This document shows, piece after piece, positions 43,916 through 52,484 of a stretch of DNA of 64,000 bases. Where the stretch lies: NCBI RefSeq assembly GCF_036250065.1, contig NZ_CP109199.1:1178001-1242000 (forward strand). The letters are read 5' to 3'. The DNA is from Micromonospora sp. NBC_01699. GTDB lineage: Bacteria > Actinomycetota > Actinomycetes > Mycobacteriales > Micromonosporaceae. The position numbers and the translations under genes were made by a program. Each line of letters opens with the position of its first letter. Positions within the stretch are counted from its first letter, which is position 1. The notes beneath the pieces are model-generated. The model was not told the DNA's origin. It was given only the letters and a program-made list of their open reading frames with translations, and ran no database searches.

Positions 43916-46171
43916 ATGCGCGTCGTACGCACCATCGCCGGGGTGCTGCTGCTCACGGTCGGGCTGACGGTGCTGCTCGTCGGCAGTGCATTGTGGACTG
44001 TGGCGGACCGGCGGGACGGCGGTGACGCGTTCACCGCCTCACTGCAACGGATCTCCACGCCCGGTCGCGCCGTTGTCGTACCCGACCTGGACGCGCTGCT
44101 GCGCCGGGACGCCCCGTTCACCCGTACCGCCCAGACCCGGCTGCGGATCACCGCCGGAAGCGAGGCCCGACCCGCGTTCCTCGGGCTCGCCCCGACCGCC
44201 GAGGTCGGCCGCTACCTGGCCGCGATGCCGTACACCCTGGTCGACCGGGTCGCGATCACCCGAGGTCCGCTGCCGGTCGCGCTCACCCCGGTCTCGCGGG
44301 TCGCGACGCCGACCGACGCCGCCGCGCCGACCCCGGGCGAACAGGCATTCTGGGTACGTCAGTCAGCCCGCACCCTCGACCTCGCCCCGGACGACCTACG
44401 CGGGCAGCGGCTCAGCCTCGTGGTCATGTACCCCGACGCCGGGCCCGGTGTGGCCGTCGACCTCCGCGCCGAACTGCGGGTGGGTTGGCTCGAACCGACA
44501 ACCTGGGGACTGCTCGCCGGCGGCACCCTGTTCGCGCTGCTCGGAGTCGCCATCCTGGTCTGGCCGACCCGACCCCGTGAGGTGGTCTTCGTGGTCGAAC
44601 CCGGTCAACTGCCGGTGCTCACCGCCCGGCTCGGCGTACGGGCCCTCGACGACCTGGGCCGACCGACCGTCGGGAAGGCCCGCTCGCGGCGTCCGGCCCG
44701 CTCGCCGGCCCCCGCCCCTCCGGCCCAGCCCGCTCCGGCCACCGCCGCTCCGGCCCAGCCCACTCCCGTCCAGCCCACTCCCGTCCAGCCCACTCCGGCC
44801 ACCGCCGCTCCGGCCCAGCCCACTCCCGTCCAGCCCACTCCGGCCACCGCCGCTCCGGCCCAGCCCACTCCCGTCCAGCCCACTCCGGCCACCGCCGCTC
44901 CGGCGGCCTGGCCGGTCCACTCCCACCTGCCGGCCCCGTCTCGCCCGGTCGACACCACCGGCCCCCGGTCGGAGAACGGGCTCCCGCCCCGCCGGTCCGG
45001 TTCGGCGCCGTCCCGCCCGGAGACGCTGGCGGACGTCCTCACCGAGCAGGATCCCGACCCCGCCGGCCGCTCCACCCGCACCGGCACCGCGACGTCACCG
45101 GGAACCGATGCTGCGGGAAACGGCCCGGTCGACCCGCCCGGTCCGGCCGCGAACCAGCCGGCCGCCGAGCAGTCGGCTGCGGACCAGCCGGTCGTGGCCA
45201 CGCACGGGGTCACCGCGGACGGGGTGAGCGCGAACGGTGGGTCGGCGAGTGGGCGGAGCCTCGATCACGTCTGGCCGGCGAGCAACCCGCCGCCCGCCAA
45301 ACTGGTGCTGAACTGGCCGCCGCGCGCCGCCGGTACGACCGCACCGCTGTCGAAGCAGCCCGCGAACCCGGCCCCGGCCTACCCGGCCAGAACCGCACCG
45401 CTACGTACCGCCCAGTTCCGACCGGCCCGGCCCGAGCCCGTCCAGCCCGAGGCACCCGAGCCCGTTCACACCGAACCGCACCAGCTCGAAGCCGTCCAGC
45501 CTCCGGCGGCCGAGCCCGAGCCGATTCCGTCGAGCCGGACCATTCCGGGCGACGCCGAGTCCGTTCCGTCAAGCCATGCCGCGCCGGTCGACCCCGAGGT
45601 CGTACGCGCCGAGTCAACACACACCCAGCCCGAGTCGGCTCCGGCGTACGCCCAGCGGCCCGAGCAGGGCCTGGATCCGGTGCACGCGGGGGCGGGACAG
45701 GGGATCAACCAGGTGCCGGCGTACCCGGGGAAGGGCCTGCGGGGGCAGCAGAGCCGACCCGAGCCGACGCTGGTCCCGCCGGCCGGGGAGGACCCGCCCG
45801 CCGAGGCTGCGGCTGGGCAGAGCATTTCGGCTGGGCAGAGCATTTCGGCTGGGCAGAGGACTTCGGCTGGGCAGAGCGCTTCGGCCGCCGCCACGTCGTC
45901 GGCGGCGACCCCGGTACCGGTTCCGCAGGCGTCCGGCGTACCCGTGGTCGGGGCTGGGCCGGCGGCCAAGCCGGCGGCGGCCCCGACCAGCTCGACCCGC
46001 CGGAGCAGGGCGGCCGTTCCGGCGGACAAGGCCGCGACGGCCAGGTCCCGCAAGTGCAAGCCGGAGCCGGACGCCGACGCCCAGCCGCCGACGGCGAACA
46101 GCACGTCGGCGGGGCCGGTGGCCGGCGCCGACGGAACGGCGGACGCCGCCGAGGCCGCCCCGGCAAGGTGA
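43916..46171 (+). CDS. Membrane protein with long repeat-rich Pro/Ala cytoplasmic tail, unknown
   Basis: The product is 751 residues. The first about 230 look folded: membrane helix 1 (VRTIAGVLLLTVGLTVLLVGSAL), an outer domain of about 150 residues (VVVPDLDALLRR, RLRITAGSEARP) and helix 2 (TWGLLAGGTLFALLGVAILVW). The remaining about 500 residues are Pro/Ala/Ser/Glu-rich with two tandem repeat blocks (45-nt and 18-nt units) and look disordered. Third-position GC falls in the tail's repeats. I recognise no family. The ATG has AGGGGGAAAGACC upstream. Because the upstream terminator is strong, it is a separate transcription unit. Confidence 0.8.
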   Translation: MRVVRTIAGVLLLTVGLTVLLVGSALWTVADRRDGGDAFTASLQRISTPGRAVVVPDLDALLRRDAPFTRTAQTRLRITAGSEARPAFLGLAPTAEVGRYLAAMPYTLVDRVAITRGPLPVALTPVSRVATPTDAAAPTPGEQAFWVRQSARTLDLAPDDLRGQRLSLVVMYPDAGPGVAVDLRAELRVGWLEPTTWGLLAGGTLFALLGVAILVWPTRPREVVFVVEPGQLPVLTARLGVRALDDLGRPTVGKARSRRPARSPAPAPPAQPAPATAAPAQPTPVQPTPVQPTPATAAPAQPTPVQPTPATAAPAQPTPVQPTPATAAPAAWPVHSHLPAPSRPVDTTGPRSENGLPPRRSGSAPSRPETLADVLTEQDPDPAGRSTRTGTATSPGTDAAGNGPVDPPGPAANQPAAEQSAADQPVVATHGVTADGVSANGGSASGRSLDHVWPASNPPPAKLVLNWPPRAAGTTAPLSKQPANPAPAYPARTAPLRTAQFRPARPEPVQPEAPEPVHTEPHQLEAVQPPAAEPEPIPSSRTIPGDAESVPSSHAAPVDPEVVRAESTHTQPESAPAYAQRPEQGLDPVHAGAGQGINQVPAYPGKGLRGQQSRPEPTLVPPAGEDPPAEAAAGQSISAGQSISAGQRTSAGQSASAAATSSAATPVPVPQASGVPVVGAGPAAKPAAAPTSSTRRSRAAVPADKAATARSRKCKPEPDADAQPPTANSTSAGPVAGADGTADAAEAAPAR
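44731..44904 (+). repeat. 45-bp in-frame tandem repeat (PATAAPAQPTPVQPT type)
   Basis: About three full 15-codon units, plus a 15-bp partial unit, repeat almost without change inside the membrane-protein gene. The near-identity at DNA level shows recent expansion, so copy number probably differs between strains. Confidence 0.92.
45811..45882 (+). repeat. 18-bp in-frame tandem repeat (AGQSIS type)
   Basis: Four copies of an 18-bp unit starting GGCTGGGCAGAG lie at 45811, 45829, 45847 and 45865. The first two are identical, the last two carry a few changes. They encode six-residue Gly-Gln-Ser repeats. Confidence 0.92.
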
Positions 46172-46180
46172 ACACAGCGA

Positions 46181-46213
46181 GTGGCCCTCCGTGCTGCCGA
46201 CACGAAGGGCCAC
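46181..46213. terminator. Hairpin downstream of repeat-rich membrane gene
   Basis: GTGGCCCT-C-CGTG and CACG-A-AGGGCCAC form a 12-bp stem with one internal mismatch and a 7-nt loop, 10 bp after the stop. No T run follows. It may serve both converging genes. Confidence 0.6.
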
Positions 46214-46332
46214 CCTCACCGGGGGAACGGTGTACTGAAGAAACGTTTTAGGTGGTGGTAGTAGATTAACCCCAACAGGCATGACTAGGGGAGATCTGTC
46301 CAATTGGCGCAACTTTTGCCGTTACCGGACAG

Positions 46333-47628
46333 TCAGTGCGTGACCGGGACACCGCTGCGGGGAACGCTGTTGGTGGGCGCCTCCCGGATCAGGTGCCGGG
46401 TCGGCAGCACGACGATCAGCAGGACGGCAAGCAGCACGTACATGTTGCGCAGCACGAACTCGACCGGCGAGTCGGTCGGTACGGGCTTGACCCCCCAGTC
46501 GTGGAACGAGACCACGCCGTAGACCACGCTGGCGTAGATCACGACGGCCAGCACCAGCAGGGTCCGCCGCCTACGTCGACCGACCCCGCTCGGCTCCCAG
46601 CCGGGCGGCTGCGCCAGGCCCGCGTCGGCCAGCACCAGCACCGCCGGGATGAACCAGTACACGTGGTGGGTCCAGCTGATCGGGCTGACCAGCGCACCGA
46701 CCAGGCCGGTCAGGGCGAGCCCGGTCAGCTCGTCGCCGCCCCGGGCGGCCCGGCTGGCCCGCCAGAGGCCGTAGCCGGCCACCACGGCGACCAGGGCCAG
46801 CCAGAGCAACTGGTCGGGCTTGTCCGGCACGGTGAACCGGCTCAGCAGGCCGAACAGGGACTGGTTGCCGGTGTAGTCGGTGCGGCCCACCCGGTCGGTC
46901 GCCCACAGCTCGTGGGTCCAGAACCGCCACGAGTCGCCGGGCGCGATCGCCGCCGCGAGCAGCGTCGCCACCGCGGCACTCGCGCTCGCCACGGCCGCCT
47001 CGCGCCAGCGCCGGGTGGTCAGAAAATAGACGATGAAAATGCCCGGATACAGCTTGAGCGCCGTCGCCAGCCCGACGCCGACGCCGGCCCAGCGCGAGTT
47101 CCGGGGTACGGCGAACAGCAGGTCACCCAGGATCAGCAGCACCAGCAGCATGTTGATCTGACCGAAGGTGATCGTCTCCCGGGTGCTCTCCGCCGCGAAC
47201 ACGAGCGGGATGGCCAGCGCGGCGGCAAGCCAGCGCGGGACTCCGCGCCGGTCGGCGATCGGCGCGACCAGCCACCAGGTGGTCACGATGACCGCGAGCA
47301 CGGTGAAGATCGTGAAGATGGTGACCGTGGCGCCCAGCGTGAGGCCGGCGAACGGCCGCATCAGCAGGGCGGTGAACGGCGGGTACGTGAAGTACAGCTC
47401 GCCCTGGACCCGGTCCGCCTGGGCGTAGTCGTAGAGCGGGTTGCCCTCCGCCCACCAGCGCATCGCGCTCATGTAGATCTTGAGGTCGAAGAAGTTGTGC
47501 GGCGTGCCGAGCAGGTAGATGACCGGGACCACGGCAGCGAGCGCCACGGCCGCGACGAGCCACCGCGCAGTACGGCCACCCGGGTCGTCTGCGGCGGTGG
47601 AGGATGAGGCGGCGGGATCGGCTGGCAC
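46333..47628 (-). CDS. GT87-family polyprenol-phosphate-mannose mannosyltransferase
   Basis: A 431-residue integral membrane glycosyltransferase with about 10-12 helices (DUF2029/GT87). The catalytic acidic residue is in NFFDLKIYMSAMRWWAEG; LYFTYPPFTALLMRPFA and FGQINMLLVLLILGDLL are diagnostic. GT87 enzymes add alpha-1,2-mannose from polyprenyl-phosphate mannose to PIM, lipomannan or related glycolipids on the outer face. The protein begins with a GTG at 47628 and converges with the repeat-rich membrane gene. It is divergent from orn, with 73 bp between starts. The two GT4 enzymes at 10.8-13.1 kb could act on the same glycolipids. Confidence 0.88.
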   Translation of the reverse strand: MPADPAASSSTAADDPGGRTARWLVAAVALAAVVPVIYLLGTPHNFFDLKIYMSAMRWWAEGNPLYDYAQADRVQGELYFTYPPFTALLMRPFAGLTLGATVTIFTIFTVLAVIVTTWWLVAPIADRRGVPRWLAAALAIPLVFAAESTRETITFGQINMLLVLLILGDLLFAVPRNSRWAGVGVGLATALKLYPGIFIVYFLTTRRWREAAVASASAAVATLLAAAIAPGDSWRFWTHELWATDRVGRTDYTGNQSLFGLLSRFTVPDKPDQLLWLALVAVVAGYGLWRASRAARGGDELTGLALTGLVGALVSPISWTHHVYWFIPAVLVLADAGLAQPPGWEPSGVGRRRRRTLLVLAVVIYASVVYGVVSFHDWGVKPVPTDSPVEFVLRNMYVLLAVLLIVVLPTRHLIREAPTNSVPRSGVPVTH

Positions 47629-47701
47629 GGGAAAACCCTAGCGGTCGGTTGTGGCTGCCGCGTTGAGGCGCGGGCTGCTGGGCTGCGCGTAGTCTGTGTC
47701 G

Positions 47702-48292
47702 GTGGCTGATCTTCTTGTCTGGATCGACTGTGAGATGACCGGCCTCGATCTGGGCAAGGATGCGCTGATCGAGGTCGCTGCTCTCGTTACCGATCCGGAC
47801 CTCAACGTTCTGGGTGAAGGTGTCGACGTGGTGATCCACGCCGACGAACAGGCGCTGGCGGGGATGCCGGAGATAGTACGGGCAATGCATGAACGCTCCG
47901 GCCTGACCGAGGAGGTACGCCGCTCCGCGGTCAGTCTCGCCGAGGCCGAGGACCTGGTCATGGAGTACGTGACCAGCCTGGTCAAGGACCCGCGCAGCGC
48001 CCCGCTGTGCGGCAACTCGATCGCGACCGACCGGGGTTTCCTGGCCCGTGACATGCCCCGGCTCGATGCCCACCTGCACTACCGCATGATCGACGTGTCG
48101 TCGATCAAGGAGCTGTGCCGGCGCTGGTACCCACGGGTCTACTTCGGTCAACCGGCGAAGGGGCTGGCCCACCGGGCGCTGGCCGACGTCCGGGAGAGCA
48201 TCCGCGAGCTGGAGTACTACCGGCGGACCGTCTTCGTACCGCTGCCCGGCCCGGACATCGAAACCGCGAAGTCGATCGCCGCCCAGCTCTGA
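47702..48292 (+). CDS. orn: Oligoribonuclease
   Basis: A 196-residue DEDDh 3'-5' exoribonuclease that degrades di- and very short oligoribonucleotides, including pGpG from cyclic-di-GMP turnover. Exo I is [15 protein letters not shown], Exo II is [15 protein letters not shown], and Exo III with the histidine is [15 protein letters not shown]. Length and motif order are standard. GTG at 47702 gives the usual N-terminus; GTG at 47696 would add two residues. Confidence 0.97.
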   Translation: MADLLVWIDCEMTGLDLGKDALIEVAALVTDPDLNVLGEGVDVVIHADEQALAGMPEIVRAMHERSGLTEEVRRSAVSLAEAEDLVMEYVTSLVKDPRSAPLCGNSIATDRGFLARDMPRLDAHLHYRMIDVSSIKELCRRWYPRVYFGQPAKGLAHRALADVRESIRELEYYRRTVFVPLPGPDIETAKSIAAQL

Positions 48293-48422
48293 CGGACATC
48301 CGCCCGCCCCGGCCGGCTTCGTCCCGGCCGGGTGCCAACCCGCTCGACGCGGGGTGGGTGGGTGTGGCTATTATTGGTCGGCGCCCCGCCCGGAGGTTGA
48401 AGATCCGGGGGTGGTGGACGTG

Positions 48423-48498
48423 GTGGCTGTAGCTCAGTTGGCAGAGCACCGGGTTGTGGTCCCGGGGGTCGCGGGTTCAATTCCCGTCAGTCACCCCA
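48423..48498 (+). tRNA. tRNA-His (anticodon GUG)
   Basis: A complete 76-nt cloverleaf: acceptor GTGGCTG with CAGTCAC, D arm GCTCAGTTGGCAGAGC, anticodon stem-loop CCGGG-TTGTGGT-CCCGG giving GUG, T arm GCGGG-TTCAATT-CCCGT, and an encoded CCA. Confidence 0.97.
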
Positions 48499-48502
48499 CG
48501 TC

Positions 48503-48526
48503 AAGCCCCCTCTTCGGAGGGGGCTT
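48503..48526 (+). terminator. Terminator of tRNA-His
   Basis: A perfect 10-bp stem AAGCCCCCTC / GAGGGGGCTT with a TTCG tetraloop, starting 4 bp after the tRNA and followed by GCTTCGTTT. Confidence 0.93.
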
Positions 48527-48582
48527 GCTTCGTTTCCGGGCTGGTTGCACCTGTCGTGCGGGCTGGCGCGGTAACGCGGAAC

Positions 48583-48621
48583 GCGGGCCGGACCGGGGAG
48601 ACTTCCCGTGGTCCGACCCGC
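48583..48621 (-). terminator. Terminator of L,D-transpeptidase gene
   Basis: GCGGGCCGGACC (48583-48594) pairs with GGTCCGACCCGC (48610-48621), one mismatch, downstream of the leftward transpeptidase gene. There is no clear T run. Confidence 0.6.
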
Positions 48622-48639
48622 GTCGCGTCGCGGAGTCGA

Positions 48640-49941
48640 TCAGGTGGTCGGGGTGACGCTCGGGTCGGCGGCGGGCCCGTCGCTGGGAGCGGGCGCGGCC
48701 GGTGCCTCGTACGGGATCGCGCTGCCCTTGATGAACTCGTCCCAGCTCATGTTCCAGTCGGTCCAGCCGTTGCCGTTCTCCAGCTTGCGCTCGGTGCCCT
48801 TGACCGTGATCGGGTCACCGATCTTCGTCTGGTCGAAGAGCCACTGGGCGTTGGCCGTGGACATGTTCACGCAGCCGTGCGAGACGTTCGTCCGCCCCTG
48901 CTGGGCAACCGACCACGGTGCGGCGTGGATGAACTCGCCACCCCAGGTCAGGCGCTGGGCGAACTCGATGTCGGTACGGTAGCGGTTGGTCGGAACCGGG
49001 TCGTCCATCGTGTCGAAGACCGTCTTCTTCAGCTTCTCGATCACGATCATCGTGCCGCTGGAGGAGGGGGTGACCGGGGCCCCGAGGCTGATCGGGATGG
49101 TCCGGATCGCCGTGCCGTCCTTGGTGACGGTCATCTTCTTGGTCTTGTTGTCGACCGTCATCACCACCGCCGAACCGACCTTGGCGTCGATGGTCAGGTC
49201 GGCCCGGCCGTACCAGCCCTCGCCCATCGGCAGCCCGCCCGCCTGGATCTTGTAGTCCAGCTCGGTGTTGGCCTGCCAGTACGTCTTCGGCCGGTAGTGC
49301 ACCTCGGTCGGGCTGATCCAGCGCCAGGCGCCTTCCTGGGTCGGGGTGGCCGTCACGGTCATCCGCCGCTGGACGTCGTCCCGGAAGTCCTCCGGGATCG
49401 CGCGGGAGAACTTGACGATCACGGGCATACCCACGCCGACCACGGAACCGTCGCCGAGGAAGCTGGTCACCCGGACCTGGTTCGCCGGCTTCGCCATCGT
49501 GGTGAACGTGCTGTTCGAGGTCGCCGGCTTGCCGTCGTCGCCGGTCGCCGTCACGGTCGCGGTGTACGTCGTACCGTATTCGAGCGCGCCGTTGGGCAGG
49601 AAGGTCGTACCGTCGGCACTCACCTTGCCCTCGACGGCCTTGCCGGTGCCGTCCTTCAGGTCGACCGTCGTCGTGGTCGCGTCCTTGCTGGTGAAGGCGA
49701 CCTCGGTCGACGCGGGCACGTCCTTCGCGTCGGCCGCCGGGCTGGTGATCGTCGCACTGGCCTTCGGGCCATCGGAGCCCTGGCCGCCGTTACCGCCCTG
49801 CCAGGAGGGCGAGTCGCCGCCACTGCTACAGCCGGCGGTGAGCGCGAGCGCCCCGGTGAGCACGACCGTCACGAGCGTGCGCACGGTTGCCCGGCGCCGC
49901 CTCGCGGTCTGCCCCATCAACTGGTCTCGACTCGCGCGCAT
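48640..49941 (-). CDS. L,D-transpeptidase lipoprotein (LdtMt2-like), copy 1
   Basis: The product is 433 residues. The signal peptide ends in lipobox LTAGC, then a Gly/Ser-rich linker, two Ig-like domains (ITSPAADAKDVPASTEVAF; VVGVGMPVIVKFSRAIP) and a C-terminal YkuD catalytic domain with GGEFIHAAPWSVAQQGR and SHGCVNMSTANA, where the Cys is the nucleophile. It makes 3-3 cross-links between meso-diaminopimelate residues in peptidoglycan and is the target of carbapenems. The ATG at 49941 has GAGGGAACA upstream. A paralogue lies upstream on the same strand. The C-terminal extension ENGNGWTDWNMSWDEFIKG is shared by both. Confidence 0.94.
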   Translation of the reverse strand: MRASRDQLMGQTARRRRATVRTLVTVVLTGALALTAGCSSGGDSPSWQGGNGGQGSDGPKASATITSPAADAKDVPASTEVAFTSKDATTTTVDLKDGTGKAVEGKVSADGTTFLPNGALEYGTTYTATVTATGDDGKPATSNSTFTTMAKPANQVRVTSFLGDGSVVGVGMPVIVKFSRAIPEDFRDDVQRRMTVTATPTQEGAWRWISPTEVHYRPKTYWQANTELDYKIQAGGLPMGEGWYGRADLTIDAKVGSAVVMTVDNKTKKMTVTKDGTAIRTIPISLGAPVTPSSSGTMIVIEKLKKTVFDTMDDPVPTNRYRTDIEFAQRLTWGGEFIHAAPWSVAQQGRTNVSHGCVNMSTANAQWLFDQTKIGDPITVKGTERKLENGNGWTDWNMSWDEFIKGSAIPYEAPAAPAPSDGPAADPSVTPTT

Positions 49942-50112
49942 TGTTCCCTCACAGTCCTGGTCCCCGCGACCATCCTCTCCCAAAGACGCTCACCGGCAAA
50001 TTTTGGTTTCACCAGGTGGCGAGAAACGCAGGCGAGCGGGGCGAGTTGTCGGTATATTGCCCGGTTCGTCCTGGGTGGGCCGCCGATGGGCGCGGACCCT
50101 AACGGGAGCCGG

Positions 50113-51390
50113 TCACGGACCGGGCGTGGCGCCGGGGGTGGCCTCGGCCGTCGGCCCGGCCGACGTGCCCCCGGCGGCAGGCAGATCCGGTACGGGCAGC
50201 GCGCTGCCCTTGACGAACTCGGCCCAGCTCATGTTCCACGCGGTCCAGCCGTTGCCGTCGGCGAGCTTGCGCTCGGTGCCCTGCACCGTCACCGGGTCGC
50301 CGGTCTTCGTCTTCTCGAACAGCCACCGCGCGTTCGGGGTGGAAAGATTCACACAGCCGTGCGACACGTTCGTACGCCCCTGCTGGGCCACCGACCAGGG
50401 CGCGGCGTGGATGTACTCGCCACCCCAGGTGAGACGCTGGGCGAAGTCGATGTCGGTCACGTAGCGGTTCGCCGGGTTCGGGTCGTCACTGGTGTCGAAG
50501 ACGGTGGTTTCCTTCTTCTCCATCACCACCATCGTCCCGCTGGACGACGGGGTGCTCTTCTTCCCCAGGCTGACCGGCATCGTCCGGACCAGGTTGCCGT
50601 TCTCGAAGACCGTCATCTGCTTGGTCGCGTTGTCGACCTTCATCTCGAACCGATTGCCGATCTTGACGCTGGCCTTCCGGTCGACGTTGCCGTACCGGCC
50701 GTTGCTCAGCGGGATTCCCTCCAGCGCGATCCGTACGGTCAGCTTCGTCTCCGGCTGCCAATACTCGGGCGCCCGGTAGTACGCCTGGGTGCCGTTGTCC
50801 ACCCAGTGCCAGGCACCCGGCTGCGCCGGCGCGGTGTCGACGAACATCCGCCGCTGCACCGCCGCCCGGTCCTTCTTCGGAATGCCGGGAGAGAACTCCA
50901 CCACCACCGGCATCGCCACGCCGTAGATCATGTCGTCGAACAGGTACAGCCCGGAACCGATCTGCGAACCCGGCTTGGCCATCGTGGTGAAGGAGGTGGT
51001 CTTCGTCTGCACCTCGCCCGACGTGCCGGTGGCGGTCACCGTGGCGTCGTACTTCTTGCTGTACTTCAGCGGGCTGGCCGGCACCCAGGAGGAGCCATCC
51101 TCACGCAGGCTGCCGGCAACCTTCGCCCCGTCGGTGGTCAGCGTCACGTCGGTGACCTTCCCGCCGGTGACCGTGGTGCCGATCTCGGTGCTCACCGGCT
51201 GCTTGGCCGCCCCGGCCGCCGGGGTGATCGCGAGCGCAACCGGTTCGGCCGGTGCCGCAGCGCTGGTGGGGGGCTGCCCGGTGGAGCCCACGAACTGCGG
51301 TTTCCCGCCGTCGCCGCACCCCGTCAAGGCCAATGGCATGACCATGACCAGGGCCGCGATCGTCGCCCAGCCCCGCGTGACGTTGCCCAT
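50113..51390 (-). CDS. L,D-transpeptidase lipoprotein (LdtMt2-like), copy 2
   Basis: The product is 425 residues with the same architecture as copy 1: lipobox LALTGC, two Ig-like domains and a YkuD domain with GGEYIHAAPWSVAQQGR and SHGCVNLSTPNA. The ATG at 51390 gives a compact lipoprotein signal (MGNVTRGWATIAAL); ATGs at 51411 and 51423 are in frame but would lengthen the n-region. Tandem position and similarity point to a local duplication. Divergence is highest in the N-terminal Ig domain, so the two may differ in partner or timing rather than chemistry. The gap to copy 1 is 171 bp, so each may have its own promoter. Confidence 0.93.
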   Translation of the reverse strand: MGNVTRGWATIAALVMVMPLALTGCGDGGKPQFVGSTGQPPTSAAAPAEPVALAITPAAGAAKQPVSTEIGTTVTGGKVTDVTLTTDGAKVAGSLREDGSSWVPASPLKYSKKYDATVTATGTSGEVQTKTTSFTTMAKPGSQIGSGLYLFDDMIYGVAMPVVVEFSPGIPKKDRAAVQRRMFVDTAPAQPGAWHWVDNGTQAYYRAPEYWQPETKLTVRIALEGIPLSNGRYGNVDRKASVKIGNRFEMKVDNATKQMTVFENGNLVRTMPVSLGKKSTPSSSGTMVVMEKKETTVFDTSDDPNPANRYVTDIDFAQRLTWGGEYIHAAPWSVAQQGRTNVSHGCVNLSTPNARWLFEKTKTGDPVTVQGTERKLADGNGWTAWNMSWAEFVKGSALPVPDLPAAGGTSAGPTAEATPGATPGP

Positions 51391-51577
51391 CCCCACCCCG
51401 TTCGGTCGCATCCTGCGGCACATCGTGCACCATCCGCACCAAGGTTCGGTGCCCCGGCGGTGAAGGGCGCGGGAGTTTGAGCCGCTTTGCCGCCTCCGCC
51501 GCCCGTACGGGTGGCGCCGGCCATCTGATTGGAGTCCGCTCGCGGGTGCGTGCTAGGGTTTCCCCCGTTGTCAGAGA

Positions 51578-51653
51578 GCGCCGCTAGCTCAACTGGCAGA
51601 GCAGCGGACTCTTAATCCGCGGGTTCGGGGTTCGAGTCCCTGGCGGCGCACCA
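51578..51653 (+). tRNA. tRNA-Lys (anticodon CUU)
   Basis: A complete 76-nt cloverleaf: acceptor GCGCCGC with GCGGCGC, D arm GCTCAACTGGCAGAGC, anticodon stem-loop GCGGA-CTCTTAA-TCCGC giving CUU, T arm GGGGTTCGAGTCCC region, and an encoded CCA. Confidence 0.97.
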
Positions 51654-51664
51654 CGATTGACTTG

Positions 51665-51696
51665 CGCGTTCCCTCGCCTCAGAGGGGACGCGTTTC
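51665..51696 (+). terminator. Terminator of tRNA-Lys
   Basis: An 11-bp stem (51665-51675 with 51682-51692, one G-U pair) and a GCCTCA loop followed by TTTCGT, starting 12 bp after the tRNA. Confidence 0.85.
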
Positions 51697-51774
51697 GTCA
51701 TTCGGGGTCAGGGGATACCGAAGGACGATCATTCGTCCCCATAGCCGCCTCAACACACCTGAAGAACCTTGGAC

Positions 51775-51927
51775 GTGACTCCGTCGAGTCTCGCCTCGCG
51801 TCCGCCGGCTTGGCTCTTCGGCCTATTCGACCTTCCAGTCGAGCAGGCCGAGCCGCACGATGATCCTGAGCGTGCGCCGTCGGTCACTTTCATGACCGAT
51901 GAGGCTGGCGAACAATACGTATTCTGA
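51775..51927 (+). CDS. Small ORF (50 aa) upstream of M48 gene set, hypothetical
   Basis: A GTG at 51775 opens a 50-codon frame with a hydrophobic start (PAWLFGLFDLPVEQAEP) and an acidic end (SVTFMTDEAGEQYVF). A TGA stop 15 bp upstream limits it to this region. It sounds protein-like and ends 23 bp before the ribosome-site-backed start of the next gene, so it may be the first member of the M48 set. Third-position GC is only moderate, so a chance frame cannot be excluded. No family is recognised. Confidence 0.4.
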   Translation: MTPSSLASRPPAWLFGLFDLPVEQAEPHDDPERAPSVTFMTDEAGEQYVF

Positions 51928-51950
51928 TGCCTACTCAGTGGAGGGTGGGC

Positions 51951-52484
51951 ATGGCCGACACGTACACACAGTTGCCGGGCCTCATCGAGGCCGCCGCCCG
52001 TGCCGGGGTGGCCCGGCTCGCCCCCGAGGAACTGGCGGTCTTCGCCCCGGTCGCCGAGGCGTGGCGGCGGGACGGGTCGTCGCTGCGGGGCCGACCGGCA
52101 CCCGGCGGGTCGATCGGGTTCGGCATCGACGCGGTCCTGGTCAGCGAGATCGCCCTGCAAGCCGTCACGTCGGGTCTGGGCGAGATTCTCGCGGCCGGCG
52201 CGACCGCGGCCGGTGCCGGTTGGTGGCGCAGCAGGCGCCGGCCACGTCGGTCGACGGCACCGGCAGAGGTCGAGTCGGGCGGCGATACGCTCCAACCGGG
52301 CGGCGATGCGCCCCAGCCGGTCATCGACGGGGACCGCCTGGCTCTGACCGATGCGCAGGCACAGGCTCTGCGCGAGGCGTGCCGGCGCCACGGGGTCACC
52401 CTCGGGCTCACCGAGGAACAGGCGGCCGTGCTGGCCGACGCGGCGGTGGGCGCCCTGCACGTCCGCTCGTCCGCACCGGAGTGA
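51951..52484 (+). CDS. Hypothetical protein preceding M48 peptidase
   Basis: The product is 177 residues. The helical N-terminus (LPGLIEAAARAGVARLAPEELAVFAPVAEAW) is followed by a weakly hydrophobic Gly/Ala stretch (LQAVTSGLGEILAAGATAAGAGWW) that could be a membrane segment, an Arg-rich piece, and a C-terminal helical domain (ALTDAQAQALREACRRHGVTLGLTEEQAAVLADA). The ATG at 51951 is chosen because GGAGGGTGGGC precedes it; ATG 51927 is also in frame. The stop overlaps the GTG of the M48 gene as GTGA, so the two are probably made together. I recognise no family. Confidence 0.72.
   Translation: MADTYTQLPGLIEAAARAGVARLAPEELAVFAPVAEAWRRDGSSLRGRPAPGGSIGFGIDAVLVSEIALQAVTSGLGEILAAGATAAGAGWWRSRRRPRRSTAPAEVESGGDTLQPGGDAPQPVIDGDRLALTDAQAQALREACRRHGVTLGLTEEQAAVLADAAVGALHVRSSAPE

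Noticed and set aside
44731-44904. CRISPR-like appearance of regularly spaced repeats
   Set aside because: The units are contiguous, in frame and without unique spacers, and they lie inside a gene; no cas genes are present.
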